Assembly (NCBI RefSeq): GCF_027942865.1
Contig: NC_134507.1
Location: forward strand, 922,571 to 986,570
Source: Odontesthes bonariensis
Taxonomy: Eukaryota > Chordata > Actinopteri > Atheriniformes > Atherinopsidae
Direction: 5' to 3'
Length of the DNA stretch: 64,000 nt
Shown here: piece by piece, positions 1-10,262 of the stretch
Layout: each line of letters opens with the position of its first letter
Numbering within the stretch: the first letter of the stretch is position 1
Notes under the pieces: model-generated
What the model was told of the DNA's origin: nothing
Databases searched by the model: none
What the model saw: only the letters and a program-made list of their open reading frames with translations
Position numbers and translations under genes: made by a program

Positions 1-3000
1 CAACCTAGATCCAACCCAGATCCAACCCGGATCCAACCCGGATCCAACCCGGATCCGACCTAGATCCAAACCTGATCCAACCTAGATCCAACCTAGATCC
101 AACCCGGATCCAACTTGGATCCAACCTGGATCCAACCTAGATCCAACCTAGATCCAACTTGGATCCAACCTAGATCCAACTTGGATCCAACCTGGATCCA
201 ACCTAGATCCAACCTGGATCCAACCTAGATCCAACCTGGATCCAACCTAGATCCAACCCTGATCCAACCTGGATCCAACTTGGATCCAACCCTGATCCAA
301 CCTGGATCCAACCTGGATCCAACCTAGATCCAACCTGGATCCAACCTAGATCCAACCCTGATCCAACCTGGATCCAACTTGGATCCAACCTAGATCCAAC
401 CCTGATCCAACCTGGATCCAACCTAGATCCAACTTGGATCCGACCTGGATCCAACCTAGATCCAACCTAGATCCAACCCGGATCCAACCCGGATCCAACC
501 TGGATCCAACCTGGATCCAACTTGGATCCAACCCGGATCCAACCTGGATCCAACCTAGATCCAACCTAGATCCAACCTGGATCCAACCTGGATCCAACCT
601 AGATCCAACCTAGATCCAACCTGGATCCAACCCTGATCCAACCTAGATCCAACCCTGATCCAACCTAGATCCAACCTGGATCCAACTTGGATCCAACCTG
701 GATCCAACCTAGATCCAACCTAGATCCAACTTGGATCCAACCTAGATCCAACCTAGATCCAACCTGGATCCAACCCGGATCCAACCTGGATCCAACCTAG
801 ATCCAACCTGGATCCAACCTGGATCCAACCTAGATCCAACCTGGATCCAACCCGGATCCAACCCGGATCCAACCCGGATCCGACCCAGATCCAAACCTGA
901 TCCAACCTAGATCCAACCTAGATCCAACCCGGATCCAACTTGGATCCAACCTGGATCCAACCTAGATCCAACCTAGATCCAACTTGGATCCAACCTAGAT
1001 CCAACTTGGATCCAACCTGGATCCAACCTGGATCCAACCTGGATCCAACCTAGATCCAACCTAGATCCAACTTGGATCCAACCTGGATCCAACCTAGATC
1101 CAACCCGGATCCAACCCGGATCCAACCCGGATCCAACCTGGATCCAACCTAGATCCAACCTAGATCCAACCTGGATCCAACCTAGATCCAACTTGGATCC
1201 AACCTGGATCCAACCTAGATCCAACCTGGATCCAACTTGGATCCAACCTAGATCCAACCTAGATCCAACCTGGATCCAACCCTGATCCAACCTAGATCCA
1301 ACCTAGATCCAACCCTGATCCAACCTAGATCCAACCTGGATCCAACTTGGATCCAACCTGGATCCAACCTAGATCCAACCTAGATCCAACTTGGATCCAA
1401 CCTAGATCCAACTTGGATCCAACCTGGATCCAACCTAGATCCAACCTGGATCCAACCTGGATCCAACCTAGATCCAACCCAGATCCAACCCGGATCCAAC
1501 CCGGATCCAACCCGGATCCGACCTAGATCCAACCCTGATCCAACCTGGATCCAACCTGGATCCAACCTAGATCCAACCTAGATCCAACCTGGATCCAACC
1601 TAGATCCAACCTGGATCCAACCTAGATCCAACCTGGGATCCAACCTAGATCCAACCTGGATCCAACCTGGATCCAACTTGGATCCAACTTGGATCCAACC
1701 TGGATCCAACCTAGATCCAACCTAGATCCAACCTGGATCCAACTTGGATCCAACCTGGATCCAACCTAGATCCAACCTGGATCCAACTTGGATCCAACCT
1801 AGATCCAACCTAGATCCAACCTGGATCCAACCCTGATCCAACCTAGATCCAACCCTGATCCAACCTAGATCCAACCTGGATCCAACTTGGATCCAACCTG
1901 GATCCAACCTATATCCAACTTGGATCCAACCTAGATCCAACTTGGATCCAACCTGGATCCAACCTAGATCCAACCTGGATCCAACCTGGATCCAACCTAG
2001 ATCCAACCCGGATCCAACCCGGATCCAACCCGGATCCAACCCGGATCCAACCCGGATCCGACCTAGATCCAACCTAGATCCAACCCGGATCCAACTTGGA
2101 TCCAACCTGGATCCAACCTAGATCCAACCTAGATCCAACCTAGATCCAACTTGGATCCAACCTAGATCCAACTTGGATCCAACCTAGATCCAACTTGGAT
2201 CCAACCTGGATCCAACCTGGATCCAACTTGGATCCAACCTAGATCCAACCTAGATCCAACTTGGATCCAACCTGGATCCAACCTAGATCCAACCCGGATC
2301 CAACCCGGATCCAACCTGGATCCAACCTGGATCCAACCTAGATCCAACCTAGATCCAACCTGGATCCAACCTGGATCCAACCTAGATCCAACCTAGATCC
2401 AACCTGGATCCAACTTGGATCCAACCTGGATCCAACCTAGATCCAACCTGGATCCAACCTGGATCCAACTTGGATCCAACCTGGATCCAACCTGGATCCA
2501 ACCTAGATCCAACCTGGATCCAACCTGGATCCAACTTGGATCCAACCTAGATCCAACCTAGATCCAACTTGGATCCAACCTGGATCCAACCTAGATCCAA
2601 CCTGGATCCAACCTAGATCCAACCTGGATCCAACCTAGATCCAACCCGGATCCAACCTAGATCCAACCCGGATCCAACTTGGATCCAACCTAGATCCAAC
2701 CTGGATCCAACCTAGATCCAACCTGGATCCAACCTAGATCCAACCTGGATCCAACCTAGATCCAACCTGGATCCAACTTGGATCCAACCTAGATCCAACC
2801 TGGATCCAACCTGGATCCAACCTGGATCCAACCTGGATCCAACCTAGATCCAACCTGGATCCAACCTAGATCCAACCTAGATCCAACCTGGATCCAACCT
2901 AGATCCAACCTGGATCCAACCTAGATCCAACCTGGATCCAACCTAGATCCAACCTGGATCCAACCTGGATCCAACCTGGATCCAACCTAGATCCAACCTA

Positions 3001-3348
3001 GATCCAACCTGGATCCAACCTGGATCCAACCTAGATCCAACCTGGATCCAACCTAGATCCAACCTGGATCCAACCTAGATCCAACCTAGATCCAACCTGG
3101 ATCCAACCTGGATCCAACCTGGATCCAACCTAGATCCAACCCGGATCCAACCTGGATCCAACCTAGATCCAACCTGGATCCAACCTGGATCCAACCTAGA
3201 TCCAACCTAGATCCAACCTGGATCCAACCTGGATCCAACCTGGATCCAACCTAGATCCAACCCGGATCCAACCTGGATCCAACCTAGATCCAACCTGGAT
3301 CCAACCTGGATCCAACCTGGATCCAACCTAGATCCAACCTAGATCCAC
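1..3348. repeat. 11-bp minisatellite, about 304 copies
   Basis: This is an uninterrupted tandem array of an 11-bp unit, ATCCAACCTGG. The variants change only the bases before GATCC (CCTA, CCTG, CCCG, CTTG, CCCT). One 12-bp unit near 1635 (CCTGGGATCC) shifts the phase. Three units make 33 bp, so the minus strand shows short open frames of an 11-residue period (LDPGWIQVGSR-like); these are by-products and not genes. The array reaches the left window edge, so its true size is unknown. It lies downstream of the phosphorylase exon 1 donor and is therefore presumably in that gene's first intron. Confidence 0.97.
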
Positions 3349-4230
3349 AACCTGGATGGGTTAAAGGCGGAGGACGAATTCCGTGTTTCTAACTATGTTC
3401 TTACCCATTTCTTTATGCAGCCATGGTGCCCAACACTCTGCTAACAGCCAGAAAACACCATCTGCTTTGTACAAACACGTTACCTCCACACAGACTGACA
3501 TCTAAATTTAGTTCTGTGCAGCCGAACTGAACAACAGAGACCAGGAAACATCCTGAACTGGCAGCTCCTCTCCGCATCACCTTATCTGGATCACCAATCA
3601 AGCACAAGCTACATCTACAAGGTAATTCAATGGAGTCTGGTGTAACCGTCTCACAGCACCTTATTACAAAGTTAGTTCAAGACTGTCGAGTGGAATTCTA
3701 TTATAGCACAAATATAAAGTCTTTGGCAGTTCTGCATGAACAACTGGACAGAAATCGGTCACTTTTCTCCTTTTTTTTTTTATTCCACGGAGGTCATACA
3801 GAAAGTCAAACCAGACTCCATTCACAAACAGTCCAACTCATTGTTGCATTGATAATTACCGGGGAAAATAAATCCTCACACTTTGTTAAAGGTCTTCTTT
3901 AGATGACTTAAGATCCTTTGATGAAATCGGCATAAGTTGTAAAGGTAACACGTGCGTATATTTTCAGGAAATGATTACAAAAACAACTTTTCCTCTACGC
4001 TGTCAGCAGCCCACTGCGGGACTCACCAACTGCAAGAAGTAAAGTTTTTAAACTTTGTGTCACGTCGCACAAAGAAACATTTGGTGGTTAAATTCATGCC
4101 GAACTCGTGTTTGATGTCTGAACTTCCAAAAAAGCAAATGGAAAATATGTTTAAACGATTCTGACTTTGCGCAAAGTCACAGAACGTTTTAGCGGTCAGG
4201 TTTTTAAATGGAGTCCGGCGGACTTTCTAC
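3349..4230 (-). other. Presumed intron 1 of the phosphorylase gene, unique part
   Basis: This is single-copy sequence between the minisatellite and the splice donor at 4230/4229. It has a T-run near 3770 and no recognisable exon or transposon. The short open frames here show no family resemblance. Calling it intron is an inference from the donor site and gene direction. Confidence 0.6.
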
Positions 4231-4473
4231 CTTGGGGTCCTTTTCGTAGTAGTGCTGCTGGGTTCTGATCCAGCGCCCCACCAGGTGGTCCCGGACGGTG
4301 TGGGCCAGGGCGAAGTAGTAGTCCCGGGAGGTCGCCACGTTCCGGTCCTTCACCAGCGTGAAGTGCAGGTGTCGGTTGAAGCTGCGCTTGATCTCGGCCA
4401 CGTCCCCGAGCCCCGCGATGCCGCGGACGCTGATCTGCTGCCGCTTCTGCTGGTCGCTCAGCGGCGGCGCCAT
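4231..4473 (-). CDS. pygb: Glycogen phosphorylase, first coding exon (81 codons, gene runs off left edge)
   Basis: Glycogen phosphorylase releases glucose-1-phosphate from glycogen in the cytosol, using pyridoxal phosphate. This exon encodes the N-terminal 81 residues. It carries the regulatory phosphoserine context KRQQISVRG with Ser15 (Ser14 of the mature enzyme), the target of phosphorylase kinase, and the invariant stretches [17 protein letters not shown] and [17 protein letters not shown]. The exon ends in KDPK, followed directly by a GT donor (4230-4229), the usual exon 1 boundary of this family. The segment [12 protein letters not shown] resembles the brain-type isozyme more than the muscle or liver types as I recall them, so pygb is preferred; pygm or pygl is possible. 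The family is about 840 residues, so about 90% of the protein lies beyond position 1. Confidence 0.93.
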
Positions 4474-4690
4474 GTTTCCCCTCTACAGCCGGCAGAGAGA
4501 GTGCGAAGGGCGGCCAGGGGGACGGAGAAGGTCCGCGGGGTGATGAACACCTGACAGGTGGCAGCACGAGGGGCAGCGGCGGCCCCGCCCACTGCATGAA
4601 CCGTGGGGCGAGGTCTACATGTGCGGGGGGCGGAGCTATCTGTGGAATGTGTGAACAAAGAGTGAGAATTGGGTCGAGAGGTCTCACTCT
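4474..4690 (-). promoter_or_regulatory. 5' UTR and proximal promoter of the phosphorylase gene
   Basis: This GC-rich stretch lies directly upstream (higher coordinates) of the phosphorylase ATG at 4473. An L1 3' end begins immediately beyond it at about 4695. No TATA box is obvious. The promoter role is inferred from position only. Confidence 0.45.
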
Positions 4691-4694
4691 GATG

Positions 4695-4817
4695 CTGTTT
4701 CTTTTTTTTTTTAAAGAACTTTATTTGCAACAAAGCCGAATAACGACATATAAATGTGTACGTAACGTCAAAAAAAAAAAAAAAAGCCAGCCAAGGGGAG
4801 CATAAGGATAAGAATAA

Positions 4818-4868
<51 letters not shown>

Positions 4869-5030
4869 GAGAATAACAGTCACAAAACTCTTGCAAAAAA
4901 GAAAACTATTGAACAAAACTGACATATGTGCCAAGGAGTCTCGTGTAAAAAAAGAAAAAAATCAAATATAAAACAAAGATTTAGGAAAACAGTTCGTCCA
5001 TAATCCCAAATTGGGAATCTCACTCTGATG
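4695..5030 (-). mobile_element. L1/Tx1-like LINE, 3' end only (family A)
   Basis: Read on the minus strand this is a LINE 3' UTR ending in an A-rich tail (the T-run near 4700). It matches a second copy at 8380-8640 almost base for base: both share the CGACATATAAATGTGTAC segment, the CCAGCCAAGGGGAGCATAAG segment and the GACATATGTGCCAAGGAGTC segment. This copy has an AAT microsatellite expansion inside it and no coding part, so it is a severe 5' truncation. Confidence 0.8.
4818..4868. repeat. (AAT)n microsatellite
   Basis: About 16 copies of AAT lie inside the LINE 3' end, where the second copy of that LINE (near 8480) has only a few. Confidence 0.97.
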
Positions 5031-5158
5031 CTGTTTCTGAGGCACAAATACTTCCGGATAGAGTCAGCGTGTTTATTTATCAACAAAATAAGATAAAACT
5101 ACACTGGATGAAGCAGCTTTTACTTTGTTAAAAACTGTGAGACACCCAATCAGCCTTA

Positions 5159-5173
5159 ATAATGATGATGATG

Positions 5174-5216
<43 letters not shown>

Positions 5217-5217
5217 G
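5159..5217. repeat. (TAA)n microsatellite
   Basis: An imperfect GATGATGATAATAATAA run of about 59 bp. Confidence 0.95.
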
Positions 5218-5275
5218 ATATTTTATTTATAAAGCACTTTAGATCAACTTAATGACCTCAGGATGGAGGATGTTG

Positions 5276-5277
5276 AT

Positions 5278-5344
<67 letters not shown>
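5276..5344. repeat. (GATA)n microsatellite
   Basis: About 16 perfect copies of GATA. Confidence 0.97.
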
Positions 5345-5345
<1 letters not shown>

Positions 5346-5873
5346 AACTAAATTTAACTGAGCAGACTGAACCAATAAGAAATATGGGGTATATGGATAA
5401 TTTACATTATATTGCACTATGATGATATTTGTGCAAATGTTATTAGTGCAAAATGAGCATCCTGAAGTTGCTCAGGATGCAGGATGCTGATTTGTAGTTT
5501 GTGTGTCAGTTACTGTGTTTCAGAGTGAAATACAAGCAGAATGTTTTCATGTCGAGCCCTAAAAGTGTTCAACGGGAAAGTTAACTTGTGTTTTTATAAC
5601 TGCACTCCTGTGGAAAATAAGTCCACCCTCCTTTAAGACCCTGAGAAAGCTGTCCTAATAAGTTCAAGGTCAGACTATTTTAATGCTCTTTATGTCGGCG
5701 TCTCCCAGTCTTCTCTCAGTCGCCTTCAGCTCTTCGGATTTGGCTAAAAACCTTCTTATTTAGGATTGCTTTAATACCCAGTAGCATGATGATACTTTTA
5801 TCTTATTTTATCTTATTTGATTTTGTTGTATTTTGCTTTCACTGTTCTTTTATTGTTTTTATTTGTTAGTAAC

Positions 5874-6064
5874 TAGGGCTGGGCAACGATTAAAATGTTT
5901 AATCTAATTAATCTCATGATTTCCCTACGCTGAGAAGACAATTCAACTTGGCAGTGTTTACAGATGACTTTGGTTCTGTCGACTCCGCCGTCTGGAAGAA
6001 CTTTAAAATGAAAATGGCCGAGTAAAAGTTCCGTACCCTTCTCCATGTTTGGTGGATCCGCCAA
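5874..6064 (-). mobile_element. hAT element remnant with BED-finger start fused to its terminal repeat
   Basis: The left edge TAGGGCTGGGCAACGATTAA is the terminal motif of a common fish hAT family. Read from 6064 on the minus strand, an open frame (LADPPNMEKG, then FKVLPDGGVDRTKVICKHCQ) is the start of a BED zinc-finger protein of the ZBED/hAT type. The CxxC half of the finger (CKHC) is present, but the downstream His pair and all of the transposase are missing. The coding piece runs straight into the terminal motif, which points to an internally deleted, non-autonomous copy. The right end runs into the 32-bp array. Confidence 0.7.
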
Positions 6065-6082
6065 TTACTTTCTTTTCCTGTT

Positions 6083-6825
6083 CCACAGCAGACAGCAGCA
6101 GACTTTTACAAAATAAAAGCCTGTGAGCAACAGACTTTTACAAAATAAAAGCCTGTGAGCAACAGACTTTTACAAAATAAAAGCCTTTGAGCAGCAGACT
6201 TTTACAAAATAAAAGCCTGTGAGCAACAGACTTTTACAAAATAAAAGCCTGTGAGCAACAGACTTTTACAATAATAAAAGCCTTTGAGCAGCAGACTTTT
6301 ACAAAATAAAAGCCTTTGAGCAGCAGACTTTTACAAAATAAAAGCCTGTGAGCAACAGACTTTTACAAAATAAAAGCCTGTGAGCAACAGACTTTTACAA
6401 AATAAAAGCCTTTGAGCAGCAGACTTTTACAAAATAAAAGCCTTTGAGCAGCAGACTTTTACAAAATAAAAGCCTGTGAGCAGCAGACTTTTACAAAATA
6501 AAAGCCTGTGAGCAGCAGACTTTTACAAAATAAAAGCCTGTGAGCAGCAGACTTTTATAAAATAAAAGCCTGTGAGTGACAGACTTTTACAAAATAAAAG
6601 CCTGTGAGCAGCAGACTTTTACAAAATAAAAGCCTGTGAGCAGCAGACTTTTACAAAATAAAAGCCTGTGAGCAGCGGACTTTTACAAAATAAAAGCCTG
6701 TGAGCAGCAGACTTTTACAAAATAAAAGCCTGTGAGCAACAGACTTTTACAAATTAAAAGCCTGTGAGCGACAGACTTTTACAAAATAAAAGCCTGTGAG
6801 CAACGGACTTTTACAATAATGGAAT
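6083..6825. repeat. 32-bp minisatellite, about 23 copies
   Basis: The unit is CAGCAGACTTTTACAAAATA followed by AAAGCCTGTGAG. Units vary mostly at CAGCAG/CAACAG and TGTGAG/TTTGAG. It starts where the hAT remnant stops and ends in AT-rich unique sequence. It has no coding capacity. Confidence 0.97.
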
Positions 6826-7100
6826 AAATAAAAAAACTAATAACTAAATAATTATAGTTAATTATTTAAATACGTATCAGAACAGAATAAAACTCCTGCC
6901 TCAGCTGGTTGTTGAACACAAACTGAAAGAGTGAATGATGTGGAAGCAGCCAGGGTTCACTTAGTTTAGTCACCTTTGTTATCCATTTTTATCCTGTTCT
7001 TCCACATAATGTGGAGTTATTGTGTCTATAAAACAGTTTCCACTGAAGCAGGACTGGATAAAAACTCAAACTAATTCGCTGAACTCTTCGCTCCAACAGT
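6826..7100. other. AT-rich unique sequence
   Basis: Between the 32-bp minisatellite and the next LINE tail I see no gene, repeat or transposon that can be supported. Confidence 0.6.
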
Positions 7101-7245
7101 GAAGTGATTGTTTTTTCTAATACAACTTTATTTTGCTTTACAAGATACAAAAACAGTGCAAAAACATGACAAGTATCATTAATAATAAATAAGGAATAAG
7201 TAAGCATACCAAAATAAATACATACATAAGTAATTTAAATAATAA

Positions 7246-7324
<79 letters not shown>

Positions 7325-7620
7325 ACCAGGGGACATGAACAATGAGGATTACACTGAGTTAAATATTTATATATTTATAAAGTGGGAGACTAGATTTATA
7401 GTTTTGATAGCTTTCTTGTTATTGGAGGAAATTGACTTGAAATACATCTGGAGTTCTATCATGAAAGCACAAAAAATGGGTTTCACTTTGGCAAATTTAC
7501 ATTTGTGGATGTAATATTTAGCAAGAATTAAAATGAGATTAATTAAAAAATATTATTTTTCAGTGGGAGCATCACTCTTTATAAAAAAACAAAAATGACA
7601 TTTTGCAGAAGGAGCTCAAA
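7100..7620 (-). mobile_element. L1-like LINE ORF2 C-terminal fragment with 3' UTR
   Basis: On the minus strand an open stretch upstream of the 3' UTR reads LAKYYIHKCKF, then KPIFCAFMIELQMYF and NNKKAIKTINL. This is the conserved tail of fish L1 ORF2 (IHKxKF...KPxFxxFxxEL). It spans about 61 codons before a stop near 7370. The following UTR is interrupted by a (GA)n run at 7249-7320. There is no reverse transcriptase domain, so this is a 5'-truncated copy. Confidence 0.7.
7249..7320. repeat. (GA)n microsatellite
   Basis: About 36 perfect GA dinucleotides. Confidence 0.98.
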
Positions 7621-7659
7621 ATCACAGCATGTATGATCTAAACAGTGAAGTGATTGTGA

Positions 7660-7884
7660 TCTTTCCTTTTCTCTCAGGAGTGGAGCATCCTCTCCACCCG
7701 GCTATCGTTGACGCAATGCGTCATGACGTCACACTCGGAGCGTCCCGCTCCCGGTGCTGGTCATGGTTTCAGAATAAAACGCCCCTCCGCGGACTGGCAG
7801 AAGTTTCGGCGGATTCTTCGGGGGTTCCAGGTGTCCAGGTCCAGAGCAGCAGGTAGCAGCCGGTGAAGCCCACACCTCCGACAG
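7660..7884 (+). promoter_or_regulatory. Probable banf1 promoter and non-coding first exon
   Basis: A CpG-rich block lies 2.3 kb upstream of the banf1 coding start. A perfect palindromic CRE (TGACGTCA) lies at 7724-7731. Candidate splice donors follow at CAG|GTAGCA (about 7850) and ACAG|GTACCG (7884/7885), either of which could join the acceptor at 10134. No start codon is needed in this exon because the BAF start lies in the next one. The exact transcription start and donor are uncertain. Confidence 0.55.
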
Positions 7885-8379
7885 GTACCGGCCCGTTCTG
7901 ACCCGGTTGGTGCTCCTCAGCTCAGCTGCCGACGTTGGAACAACGTGTCTCTGCATCTGACCCGGTTGGTGTAGCTGATCGAGCACTCGGTACTCCACTA
8001 TGTTGGCCTGCGGCTCTGTGATTGATTGCCTGTAGCTGTAGCTGTAGCTAGGCTAAGCTAACGTACTAAAGAAGGCACCCGGAAGTACCCCGCCTCCGTT
8101 GTGTATTATTTATTAATGTAGTTATAGTAACCTACGGTAAGACCTAACAAAGAACTACAACTACGTGCGAGATAAGAGGAGATTAGCATTCTGCTAACCC
8201 CTGGACGGCTAACGCGCGTAAATGGAGCCCTTCGGACCACCGTAGGTTCCAGATCGGCTCGGGTTCCGTCGTCTGCTGATTACGTCACACAATATGGACT
8301 GTCCGCTTGAATGGGAGTGCACTGTGATTGGCTGTAGTAGCCATAGTAAGCGTAAATTTTTATTTATTTTATTTTATTT
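7885..8379 (+). other. Start of banf1 intron 1, unique sequence
   Basis: GC-rich, then AT-rich single-copy sequence. It contains a TAGCTG triplet repeat near 8030-8050. No further exon is recognised. Confidence 0.5.
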
Positions 8380-9650
8380 TTTTATAAATTTATTTGCAAC
8401 AAAACAGAATAACGACATATAAATGTGTACATAACGTCAAAAAAAAAAAGAAGCCAGCCAAGGGGAGCATAAGGATAAGAATAATAATAAGAGAGAGTTT
8501 TTGCAAAACTCTTGCAAAAAGAAAACTATTGAACAAACTGACATATGTGCCAAGGAGTCTCGTGTAAAAAAATAAAAAAACAAACAAATAAAACAAAGAT
8601 TTAGGACAACAGTTCGTCCATAATCCCAAGTTGGGAACAAGCACATATTGTTGTTTTTGCTTTATGATTAGTTGAAGGTTTAATTGTGAGCAAGTATTGC
8701 TTTAATTCAATAAAAAAAACATAGAAATTTGGTTTTCTTTTCAAAGATGTGTATTTGTGTATGTGAAATTTAGCTTTGATAATTAATAAATGAATAAAGA
8801 AAACCTTTGGGTTCATTTTGCCACTTAGTTGAAACCCAAACAGGACATGTTCCCAGTACAACAGGAAGCTCGCTGATATTTTTAAGTCAACAAAATTACA
8901 AAAATGTTGCCAGAAATCTTCACAATGAGGACACAACCAGAACATATGAGTAATGGCCTCAGGGCAAAGGTCACAGAAGGTACAGTTCACATTAATGTTA
9001 GAGTTGAACTTCTTTAGGTGGTCTTTAGCAGGGTGGATCCTGGGAATGAGTTTAAAGGACACTTCCTTTACCTCGTTAGTGAGAAGAAAGTGATTTGGGA
9101 GCAACCGGGTAAATTCCAAGATCAATTAATCCGAAAGCGATTCCAAAAAGGCCCGACAGCAGGAGCAGAAGTCGCCTCCTTCTGAAACGGGGATCTAACC
9201 GACTTATTATTGTTACCAAGAAGAGGGTTAAAACGTATTTTTCCACCAGGAGAATGTATGGGAGTAAGAGTCGGAGACTGATGATAACTGAGTCTCTTCC
9301 TCTGTTTGAAAAACACGCAAATCTTTGTAGAAAAAGCGCCAAAAACTTTTGCGAATTCTCCAGAAGAAATGGGAAATTAAATTTAGAGAGAAATTCCTCA
9401 TGACTCAGCAACGTGCCAACGCTGTTAAACAGTCGATCAACCAGAATAATGTTATGATTAAATAAAGTTTTCTTCTTAGATAAAATGTCCTTATTATTCC
9501 GTATGAAGTATCGATGAGGAGAGAAGTTGTGCTTGTAGATGAGTAACCATGATAAAAAGGCCTGATGGTGGAAATTAGAGAGTTTGAGTTTGATTGGGAG
9601 CTTCTGTATATTTGTTTCTCGTCCTGTAAAAATAAGGCGCTGTGCGTCAG
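8380..9650 (-). mobile_element. L1/Tx1-like LINE, 5'-truncated, ORF2 C-terminus plus 3' UTR (family A)
   Basis: The 3' UTR (8380-8640) matches the copy at 4695-5030. Upstream on the minus strand the ORF2 C-terminal region is readable. One frame gives CTFCDLCPEAITHMFWLCPH, a CxxC...HxxxxC finger-like motif of the zf-RVT type, and IKAKFHIHKYTSLKRKPNF. A second frame near 9380-9560 gives ILVDRLFNSVGTLLSHEEFL and KHNFSPHRYFIRNNKD. A frame change near 9115 separates the two, so the copy is dead. It lies in banf1 intron 1, antisense to the gene. Confidence 0.82.
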
Positions 9651-9961
9651 AGTTTTTTTTCGCGGTCTTTCGGTGATCAGCAGCAGCTTTTAGGAATAAA
9701 TTAAATATTTCCTACAGAATAGTGTGTACCACACCTTAACCAACACCAGCCCCGAACCTTTAAAATCTAGTTTGTTTTGTTTTAATCATTTTGGCCACTT
9801 TGGTTCACTCTGAAGAGAAGCTTCATTTTCAGTTTCTGAGCAGCAATAACCTCTCTGACTATATGCGAGTGGACTTCTGCATATAAATGTACATAAAACT
9901 TGTTAAAGTTGTTCTGTTGGATATGTGTGTATATACATACACTACACATATATATTAGCTA
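9651..9961 (+). other. banf1 intron 1, unique sequence
   Basis: AT-rich, with a short TATA-type dinucleotide run near 9930-9960. No gene is seen. Confidence 0.5.
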
Positions 9962-9964
9962 ATA

Positions 9965-10013
9965 TGGGATGTGATACAGCTTCATGTCAAAAGAGGCGAA
10001 CTGTCCCTTTAAG
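9965..10013 (+). mobile_element. Solo terminal repeat of a TTAA-type MITE
   Basis: The segment ending in GGCGAACTGTCCCTTTAA is the terminal repeat of the foldback element found complete at 39371-39894. Only this one end is present here, about 120 bp upstream of the banf1 exon 2 acceptor. Confidence 0.75.
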
Positions 10014-10136
10014 AAGGGAATGCCTACCACCTAATCTGCATGTGATGACATCACTGCGGGGAACATTGAGTTCTGAACACATTTCCAGGTGTTTTTCTGT
10101 TATTTTCTCTGAATTTAAACTCTGTTTCCTGCAGGG

Positions 10137-10262
10137 ATGTCGTCCACGACTCAGAAGCACCGCGACTTTGTGGGCGAGCCGATGGGAGACAAGCCGGTGA
10201 TGGCGCTGTCGGGCATCGGAGAGACTCTGGGGAGGAAGCTGGAGGACCAAGGCTTCGACAAG
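10137..10262 (+). CDS. banf1: banf1 first coding exon
   Basis: The acceptor CCTGCAG ends at 10134, leaving GG before the ATG at 10137. It encodes 42 residues ending GFDK, and the donor GTGGAG follows at 10263. Confidence 0.96.

Larger units (their letters stand above)
5031..5872. other. Intergenic stretch with two microsatellites, no gene seen
   Basis: It contains (TAA)n at about 5159-5217 and (GATA)n at about 5276-5344. Next to the first is a short LINE-tail-like motif (TATAAAGCACTTTAGA). From 5345 to 5872 I see no gene and no recognisable repeat. Confidence 0.7.

Noticed and set aside
4196-4687. Alternative minus-strand frame overlapping the phosphorylase exon
   Set aside because: Shadow of the real exon in another frame. 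The phosphorylase frame is conserved, starts at an ATG and ends at a proper donor.
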